Part shown: in pieces, positions 15,882 to 20,199 of the stretch
Numbering within the stretch: position 1 is the first letter of the stretch
Layout of the letters: each line of letters starts with the position of its first letter
Translations under genes and position numbers: made by a program
Notes under the pieces: generated by a model
Told to the model about the DNA's origin: nothing
The model's input: the letters and a program-made list of their open reading frames with translations, nothing else
The model's database searches: none
Source of the DNA: an uncultured Christensenellaceae bacterium
GTDB taxonomy: Bacteria > Bacillota > Clostridia > Christensenellales > Borkfalkiaceae
Assembly: GCA_910586945.1 (NCBI GenBank)
Contig: CAJULO010000008.1
Span: 1 to 20,199 of the forward strand
Reading direction: 5' to 3'
DNA length: 20,199 nt

Positions 15882-15887
15882 CATTGC

Positions 15888-16424
15888 ATGCAAATTTTTT
15901 ATACATGGAATATACAAGATTCAAACTTATTTTTAAAGCAAATTTTACAGAATTATTTTCATATTACAGAGTATATATTAAAGCAAAATATTTACGGAAA
16001 AAAATATATACTTCTACCAAATGATACAACGCCTATACATTTTAGTATTACACATAGTAAGTGTCTACTTGCAATTGCCTTTTTTATGGATATCGTTGGA
16101 GTAGATACCGAATATATAAACAAAAAAATACCTGTATCTATTTTGCGTCTGCTAACTGAGCAAGAAAAAAAAGAATGCACAAGTAACTATAATTTTTTTA
16201 AAAATTGGACAGCAAAAGAAAGTTTTATTAAATTACATGGTAAAAGTATTTTAGAGGATTTCAAACATATATCCTATAGTAATAAAAAATTACTTTATTA
16301 TGGAGAATCTATGCTCTGTCATTTTCAATTTATCAAGATAAAAAATATAGATGACATCTATATTTTAGCAATATGTACAATGCAAGAAATAAATTCTATC
16401 AAACTCATTGAAATTAAAAAATAA
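15888..16424 (+). CDS. 4'-phosphopantetheinyl transferase, Sfp superfamily
   Basis: The enzyme moves the phosphopantetheine arm of CoA onto a serine of carrier proteins (acyl, peptidyl or aryl). It shows HFSITHSK, VGVDTEY with the Mg-binding Asp, and WTAKESFIKLHGK, the conserved W-x-x-K-E-S/A-x-x-K signature. I start it at the ATG at 15888 (178 aa). The longer frame from 15843 would begin upstream of a near-consensus promoter and has no ribosome site. The ATG at 15888 also lacks a Shine-Dalgarno sequence and coincides with the predicted transcript start, so the mRNA may be leaderless. The size suits short Sfp/HetI-type or AcpT-like enzymes; no NRPS or PKS genes are in view. CoA use links it loosely to coaE in the same window, but not by operon. 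Confidence 0.9.
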   Translation: MQIFYTWNIQDSNLFLKQILQNYFHITEYILKQNIYGKKYILLPNDTTPIHFSITHSKCLLAIAFFMDIVGVDTEYINKKIPVSILRLLTEQEKKECTSNYNFFKNWTAKESFIKLHGKSILEDFKHISYSNKKLLYYGESMLCHFQFIKIKNIDDIYILAICTMQEINSIKLIEIKK

Positions 16425-16486
16425 AATATATTGCAATTCATTAAGAAGAATAATCATAAAATTTCTATTGATATTGAAGAAAAAGG

Positions 16487-16514
16487 TTGACAATTTTTTT
16501 AAAATGATTATACT
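16487..16514 (+). promoter_or_regulatory. Sigma-A promoter of tRNA-Thr
   Basis: TTGACA (16487-16492), a 16-bp spacer and TATACT (16509-16514) predict a start near 16521, about 14 nt before the mature tRNA. Nothing else is evident between 16425 and 16534. Confidence 0.8.
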
Positions 16515-16534
16515 AATAAAGAGTAAAAATATTT

Positions 16535-16610
16535 GCTTATGTGGCGCAGGAGGTAGCGCACATCCTTGGTAAGGATGAGGTCACGAGTTCAAATCTCGTC
16601 ATAAGCTCCA
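16535..16610 (+). tRNA. tRNA-Thr(GGT)
   Basis: The acceptor GCTTATG (16535-16541) pairs with CATAAGC (16600-16606), followed by U73 and an encoded CCA. The anticodon stem CATCC/GGATG encloses TTGGTAA, giving anticodon GGT (reads ACC/ACU). The T loop TTCAAAT is canonical. The length is 76 nt with CCA. Confidence 0.93.
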
Positions 16611-16714
16611 AAAGGTGCTAAATGTATTTTAATTTTTATATTTCCTAAAATTTTCATTATATTTTCTCTTCCTATAAAATTGTATTATTAAATTTAATAT
16701 AAATAGTACCTTTT
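16610..16714. repeat. Long-range 11-bp inverted repeat after tRNA-Thr
   Basis: AAAAGGTGCTA (16610-16620) can pair with TAGTACCTTTT (16704-16714) over 11 positions, one of them G-U, around an 83-nt AT-rich loop. The right arm ends in T5. It looks like a tRNA terminator whose loop has been widened, possibly by an insertion. No other gene or clear signal lies between 16621 and 16703. Confidence 0.45.
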
Positions 16715-16717
16715 TCA

Positions 16718-16744
16718 TTGAAAATCAATATTTATACATACAAT
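16718..16744 (+). promoter_or_regulatory. Weak promoter candidate for tRNA-Trp
   Basis: TTGAAA (16718-16723), a 15-bp spacer and TACAAT (16739-16744) predict a start near 16751, 24 nt before the tRNA. The spacer is short. Cotranscription with tRNA-Thr is the alternative. Confidence 0.4.
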
Positions 16745-16774
16745 ATTGACGATTTATGATAGAAAAATATTTTT

Positions 16775-16849
16775 AGGGGAGTGGCTCAACGGTAGAGTAG
16801 CGGTCTCCAAAACCGTAGGTTGCGTGTTCGAATCGCGTCTCCCCTGCCA
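16775..16849 (+). tRNA. tRNA-Trp(CCA)
   Basis: The acceptor AGGGGAG (16775-16781) pairs with CTCCCCT (16839-16845), followed by G73 and an encoded CCA. The anticodon stem GCGGT/ACCGT encloses CTCCAAA, giving anticodon CCA. G73 fits tRNA-Trp. The T arm GCGTG-TTCGAAT-CGCGT is intact, so any element integrated at the 3' end has restored the gene. Confidence 0.95.
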
Positions 16850-16859
16850 ACCTTACAAA

Positions 16860-16893
16860 ATGCCTTAAAACTTTTGTTTTAGGTATTTTTTTT
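16860..16893 (+). terminator. Terminator of tRNA-Trp
   Basis: Positions 16860-16871 pair with 16876-16886 (one bulged T, one G-U) around a TTTT loop, and a run of eight T ends at 16893. It lies 10 bp after the tRNA. Confidence 0.85.
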
Positions 16894-16931
16894 ATTATTT
16901 TCTGTTATTTTCTATTATTTGTTGCTTTTTT

Positions 16932-16969
16932 TGACACATTAAAAACATATTGGCACACATGTGACACAC
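16932..16969. repeat. Cluster of TGRCACA repeats behind tRNA-Trp
   Basis: TGACACA (16932), TGGCACACA (16951) and TGACACAC (16962) lie on the plus strand within 40 bp, with CACATGTG as a palindrome at 16955-16962. They sit in the gap between tRNA-Trp and the restriction genes. They could be arm-type recombinase sites or remains of an integrase 3' end; neither is proven. The rest of 16894-17000 is AT-rich without recognisable genes. Confidence 0.35.
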
Positions 16970-16995
16970 TAATTTTTATCTGTTTTCTCTATAAT

Positions 16996-17024
16996 AAAAA
17001 AGAGAGTAGCAACTTGCTACTCTT
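16996..17024. terminator. Bidirectional terminator closing the RM cassette
   Basis: Stem 17002-17010 pairs with 17016-17024 around AACTT. On the minus strand six T follow (17001-16996), ending the restriction-modification transcript about 38 bp after the S stop. On plus, T-rich sequence follows from 17026. Its left arm, with flanking bases, shares a 13-mer with the hairpin at 19993-20024. Confidence 0.85.
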
Positions 17025-17061
17025 CTTTTTGTTTTTTATATTTGTACTTCAAAATAATTTT

Positions 17062-17994
17062 TCAAATTCTATCTGCATATGGCAAAGATTTAATAAAATC
17101 TTCCATAAAATCCCAATCTGGCTGATTATTGTTTTCAGGTAATAGAATGTAAGTCTTTTCTATATGTTCTTTATTAAAGGCTCTTCCATAAGAATATTTG
17201 TATTTTTCTTTGGATAGCACAGACACTATAAATAAGCCTATGTATTTATTTAAATTTTCATTATAAAGCAAAGTTATATTGTTTCCTGTGACAAATGGCT
17301 TATCTTGATAAAAAATACTTGCACTCTCACCTCCTATACTAATACAATTTTCTTTACAAATTTTATAACTATTATTAGATATTTTCTTTTTTAAACCGTT
17401 ATTTTTATTAGTTCTTGAAATATAATTTAATTCAAAGCCATCAATTGTTTCTAATTCATTTATATTGGGAGATTTTGATATTTTAAAAATTTCATTTAAT
17501 TTAAACTCTTTCCAGTGTTGTTGATTTAAAGTATATTTATTCTTTGAATTTTTAGTTATTATATCTTTTAATTTACATCCTTGAATTATTTTATAACTTT
17601 CTTCTATATCTGGAAGTTCTATATCCGGAAATGTTTTATTTGCCGCTCTACCATAACTGTATCTATACGCATTTTTAGTTATGCACATTGCATAAAAAAG
17701 TTTTTGCTCAAATGATAAATTTATTTTTGGTGTTAAAACATATAAATCACGACCGCTATAATAATCTTCTTTTTGTACAAAACAAGATAAAACAGAACCA
17801 CTCACTGCAAGACTTAATGTCCCTGCATTTTGAGGACTTAGTCCTTTAATTAATTTTACTCTGGCTACCACTCCATTATTAGAACTAGTTCTTGCAACAA
17901 AATTAACTGAATTTTTTTTATCAAGTGTTTGATAACAGTTTAAAAGTTCTAGATTTACCCCATATTTATACTCAAATAAATCTTTAATCTTCAT
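17062..17994 (-). CDS. Specificity (S) subunit of a BcgI-like restriction-modification system
   Basis: The protein recognises the DNA target for the fused nuclease-methyltransferase encoded just upstream. It has two similar halves, each a target recognition domain. Numbered from the ATG, half 1 has FVARTSSNNG (32-41) and YRYSYGRAANK (110-120). Half 2 has YISRTNKNNG (191-200) and YKYSYGRAFNK (265-275). Each half opens with a short segment of the KIKDLFE / KLNEIFK type. The C-terminus PDWDFMEDFIKSLPYADRI resembles type I/IIB S proteins. At 310 aa it is shorter than HsdS (about 400) and near the B subunit of BcgI (about 340). The gene overlaps the RM gene by 11 bp when read from the ATG at 17994 (a GTG at 18003 is possible), so coupled translation is likely. 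Two different halves predict a bipartite asymmetric target. Confidence 0.88.
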   Translation of the reverse strand: MKIKDLFEYKYGVNLELLNCYQTLDKKNSVNFVARTSSNNGVVARVKLIKGLSPQNAGTLSLAVSGSVLSCFVQKEDYYSGRDLYVLTPKINLSFEQKLFYAMCITKNAYRYSYGRAANKTFPDIELPDIEESYKIIQGCKLKDIITKNSKNKYTLNQQHWKEFKLNEIFKISKSPNINELETIDGFELNYISRTNKNNGLKKKISNNSYKICKENCISIGGESASIFYQDKPFVTGNNITLLYNENLNKYIGLFIVSVLSKEKYKYSYGRAFNKEHIEKTYILLPENNNQPDWDFMEDFIKSLPYADRI

Positions 17995-19849
17995 CAAAAT
18001 CACCGTTTTTAATTAAATATGCGAGATAATCATTTACTGTTTGTTGAAAGTCTTGTTGCGTTAAAGTTGAATAATCTGTTTTCATATAAGCTTCACATAA
18101 CCATTCGTCTTGTGCTGTTATACATTGCATTGCTGATTTTCCATCTACAACCATTTTTCTTTCATATAAATTCAACCATTCTTTCTCAATTTCATCCCAT
18201 TTATTATAATAATCAATTCTTCCCATCTTTTTTCTTTTTACAAAACCATCATCCTTACAATACCCAAAGAATGTAGGTTTTGTAGAATCATGACTTTTAT
18301 GACCCTCCCATACCATTACACAAACATTAACTCCTGTTGGATAAAAAATATCATCTGGCATACTGAAAACAGCTTTTAAAGTATGATATTTAAACAATCT
18401 TTCTCTTACTTCTTTAAACTTTGTACCAATTGCACAACTCATTGGAACAACTGCAACAGCTAAACCACGAGAAGCGAGGATATTTAGTAACCTTTCAACA
18501 AATTCTAACTCACATTTATCTTCTTGTGAATAAGGAGGATTGATTAATCCTAAAGATAAATTTTTATCTTTTAAATTATGAAAAACTTCTTTTGAAAAAC
18601 AATCTCCGCATACAATATTAGATTTTCCATCTTTACGAATAATCATATTCGTTATCGCTAATGTATATAAATCTGTATCTAATTCAACACCATATAATCC
18701 ATTTTTTTTTATTTCTGAAATCTCAGTGGCATTTGCTTCTTTACACATCAAACTCATTGCTGTAACAAGAAATGAGCCTGAACCACAACAAATATCAACA
18801 ACTTTACTTTGTTTATTTATATCGCCTAATTTACACATAAAATCAGTTAAATGCTTTGGTGTTAATACAATTCCTAATCCCTTCCCATCAGTTGCACTAT
18901 ATTTTATAAATTCATGATAAAATATACTCAATGCATCTTCAGTATATTCATAATGATTCATCATAGGTAAAATTCTCATTTCTAGTTGCTTAATAAACCA
19001 TGCAAGAGAACCACTTTCTCCAAGAGAAATAGATTTAATTTTTTCATTACTTTTTATTCTTTTAAAAGAGCTTTTTATTGCATCTATTTTCTCTCTTTTA
19101 ATATCACTACTATCTAAGATAGTATCAATAGCAGTAATCATTGAATCAACAAGTGTAGAAAACCTTGTTATGCTATCCCAATCTGCTCTAAAATCTGAAT
19201 TCTGCAATGCTATAAGAATTCCTGCGACGAATATTGGTTTATCTTTTTCAGAAACTTTAATTTGTCTTAATTTTTCATGCATAATTTGAGATAACTCTCT
19301 AATTTCTTGTAATGAATACTTTCGTTCAAGTTTCTTTCCTGTAACAAGATTAAGATAATTTAATGGTTCAAGTATAGTGTCTTTTGCTTTCTTAAGTTCT
19401 TGAGGTTCTTCAAAACCTTTTTTCCAATAAAAAGTATTTACTTTTATATTATTTTTAGATGTACCACTTACAGCAACCGCTAAAACATTATAATCTCCTT
19501 TTAAATGCTTTGCATAAAATAAAGCTCCGTCCACAGCATATTTTTTTGGCATATCCTTATTTTGACTTTCATGATACTGAACTTGTTTTTTACATTCAAC
19601 AAGTAATATTGTGTTTTTATCGTTATTAAATGTAACTATATATTCAGGTTTAGCTTTCCCTGCCCCAATTATTGTCATATCATTTAATTTGGATATATCA
19701 GGCTTTGCACCCATTTGACGTAATCGTTTTTCAATTCCATCAAAATTTCCAGTTTCTCCTTGCGGGAATACATATCCAAAATCATTTTTACCTAAGCTAA
19801 CTCCCATTGTTTCTAACACTAAATTTTCAGTATATCTTTCATTCGCCAT
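17984..19849 (-). CDS. Fused restriction nuclease and N6-adenine methyltransferase (BcgI A-like, type IIB/IIG)
   Basis: This 621-aa protein joins cleavage and modification. Residues about 1-150 hold a PD-(D/E)XK-like nuclease site: PEYIV (Glu69) and LLVECK (Glu85, Lys87), with a conserved-looking tail containing Gln89. A helical linker like the HsdM N-domain spans about 155-320. The gamma-class N6-adenine methyltransferase follows: GIVLTPKHLTDFM (326-338), motif I VDICCGSGSF (351-360) and motif IV NPPY (437-440). Ordinary HsdM lacks the N-terminal nuclease part. With the overlapping S gene and no hsdR, the layout and sizes (621 and 310 aa) match BcgI-like enzymes, which cut on both sides of the target. 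A possible promoter lies at 19958-19986. The ribosome site is poor. The island context suggests acquisition by transfer. The cleavage pattern is inferred, not seen. Confidence 0.88.
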   Translation of the reverse strand: MANERYTENLVLETMGVSLGKNDFGYVFPQGETGNFDGIEKRLRQMGAKPDISKLNDMTIIGAGKAKPEYIVTFNNDKNTILLVECKKQVQYHESQNKDMPKKYAVDGALFYAKHLKGDYNVLAVAVSGTSKNNIKVNTFYWKKGFEEPQELKKAKDTILEPLNYLNLVTGKKLERKYSLQEIRELSQIMHEKLRQIKVSEKDKPIFVAGILIALQNSDFRADWDSITRFSTLVDSMITAIDTILDSSDIKREKIDAIKSSFKRIKSNEKIKSISLGESGSLAWFIKQLEMRILPMMNHYEYTEDALSIFYHEFIKYSATDGKGLGIVLTPKHLTDFMCKLGDINKQSKVVDICCGSGSFLVTAMSLMCKEANATEISEIKKNGLYGVELDTDLYTLAITNMIIRKDGKSNIVCGDCFSKEVFHNLKDKNLSLGLINPPYSQEDKCELEFVERLLNILASRGLAVAVVPMSCAIGTKFKEVRERLFKYHTLKAVFSMPDDIFYPTGVNVCVMVWEGHKSHDSTKPTFFGYCKDDGFVKRKKMGRIDYYNKWDEIEKEWLNLYERKMVVDGKSAMQCITAQDEWLCEAYMKTDYSTLTQQDFQQTVNDYLAYLIKNGDFDED

Positions 19850-19957
19850 TTATATTTACCGTTTATTTTTAATAATGATTTTATTTTTAATATCATTCAA
19901 AAAATAATCTTACTTAAAATTTTTAAATATAGAAGATAATTTTATTTTACTTTATAC

Positions 19958-19986
19958 AAAATAACATAGAAACAAAAAAATGTCAA
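19958..19986 (-). promoter_or_regulatory. Promoter candidate for the RM operon
   Basis: On the minus strand, TTGACA (19986-19981), a 17-bp spacer and TATTTT (19963-19958) predict a start near 19951, leaving an AT-rich leader of about 100 nt before the ATG. The -10 box is imperfect. The leader holds no clear structure. Confidence 0.5.
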
Positions 19987-19992
19987 GATAAA

Positions 19993-20024
19993 TAAAAGAG
20001 AGTAGCGAATGCTACTTTCTTTTA
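19993..20024. terminator. Strong hairpin terminator upstream of the RM cassette
   Basis: A 14-bp stem (19993-20006 with 20011-20024, one G-U) encloses GAAT. It lies 11 bp past the stop of the partial gene at the window edge and ends that minus-strand transcript. The RM promoter lies directly after it. It shares the 13-mer AAAAGAGAGTAGC with the hairpin that closes the cassette. Confidence 0.8.
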
Positions 20025-20035
20025 TCATATTACTC

Positions 20036-20199
20036 TTAAATTCCTTTATTGTTCAGTTCTTCTTTTTTCTCTTGTGTATCTCGTAAACTTTTAGCCCAAG
20101 CTTCGCCGTTTTCTATGCAATTATCTTTATACAAATTACTTACCTTTATTCTGTTTGCATCCGCTTGCATCATACTTCCAAATACTAATATATCTGCAC
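20036..20199 (-). CDS. C-terminal part of an unrecognised protein (53 aa visible)
   Basis: An open frame enters from the right edge on the minus strand and stops at 20038-20036. The visible sequence begins ADILVFGSMMQADANRIK and ends in a charged helical tail (DTQEKKEELNNKGI). It is followed closely by a strong terminator, as expected for a real gene end. I do not recognise the family. It is presumably another gene of the same island, and no function is proposed. Confidence 0.65.
   Translation of the reverse strand, partial: ADILVFGSMMQADANRIKVSNLYKDNCIENGEAWAKSLRDTQEKKEELNNKGI

Noticed and set aside
15843..15887. Fifteen-residue N-terminal extension of the phosphopantetheinyl transferase
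   Set aside because: It would be translated from upstream of the only good promoter, has no ribosome site, and adds nothing typical of the family.
18019..18276. Plus-strand frame opposite the RM gene
   Set aside because: It is antisense to the conserved methyltransferase C-terminus and has no ribosome site or motif.
17062..19849. Classical three-gene type I system (hsdM-hsdS with hsdR outside)
   Set aside because: The methyltransferase gene already holds an N-terminal PE..ECK nuclease motif and the S protein is short, which fits a BcgI-like layout better. It cannot be fully excluded, since the island continues beyond the window.

Overview
The window is AT-rich DNA from a low-GC Bacillota (Firmicutes) that carries endospore genes. 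The evidence is strong AGGAG-type ribosome sites, TTGACA/TATAAT-like promoters, a polA-coaE-transglycosylase gene order, a YunB sporulation protein and a YlxY-like deacetylase directly upstream of an M16 (MlpA/YmxG-like) peptidase. The gene set suggests a Clostridia- or Negativicutes-type lineage rather than Bacilli. I cannot fix a genus.

Left edge (1-850): an accessory, phage- or ICE-like fragment. A 52-aa excisionase/AlpA-like HTH protein (minus strand) and a 122-aa XRE repressor-like protein (plus strand) diverge from a shared control region. Their -35 boxes overlap, and there are four helically phased KTTACTT elements. A bidirectional terminator separates this fragment from tRNA-Leu(GAG).

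Core block (903-15809): all on the minus strand. In transcription order: yunB, pheS, pheT, mutS2, an inactive-looking polysaccharide deacetylase, an M16 peptidase, a DNA-deoxyinosine glycosylase-like protein, a YkpA/YbiT-type ABC-F ATPase, polA, coaE, a small membrane-anchored lytic transglycosylase, and tRNA-Leu. Its themes are translation (PheST, ABC-F, tRNA), DNA repair and replication (MutS2, HDG, PolA), CoA synthesis and sporulation or cell-envelope functions. Many genes overlap or nearly abut. Good promoters are visible before pheS, ykpA and tRNA-Leu, and sigma-E-like promoters are possible before yunB and the deacetylase.

Plus-strand block (15888-16849): an Sfp-type phosphopantetheinyl transferase, tRNA-Thr(GGT) and tRNA-Trp(CCA). 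The transferase promoter is nearly ideal and places the predicted transcript start at the ATG, so the mRNA is probably leaderless.

Right edge (16850-20199): an accessory island behind tRNA-Trp. It carries a two-gene restriction-modification cassette. One 621-aa protein fuses a PD-(D/E)XK-like nuclease motif to an N6-adenine methyltransferase; the overlapping gene encodes a two-domain specificity subunit. The layout resembles BcgI-like type IIB systems, with no separate hsdR. Related hairpin terminators sharing a 13-base arm bracket the cassette. The window ends in the C-terminus of an unrecognised minus-strand gene.

No CRISPR array, rRNA gene, riboswitch or intact transposase was seen. No stretch longer than 300 bases lacks a gene. 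The strongest leads are the RM cassette at tRNA-Trp, the phased operator array, the divergent pair of genes without ribosome sites, and the deacetylase that has lost catalytic residues yet keeps its place before the M16 peptidase.
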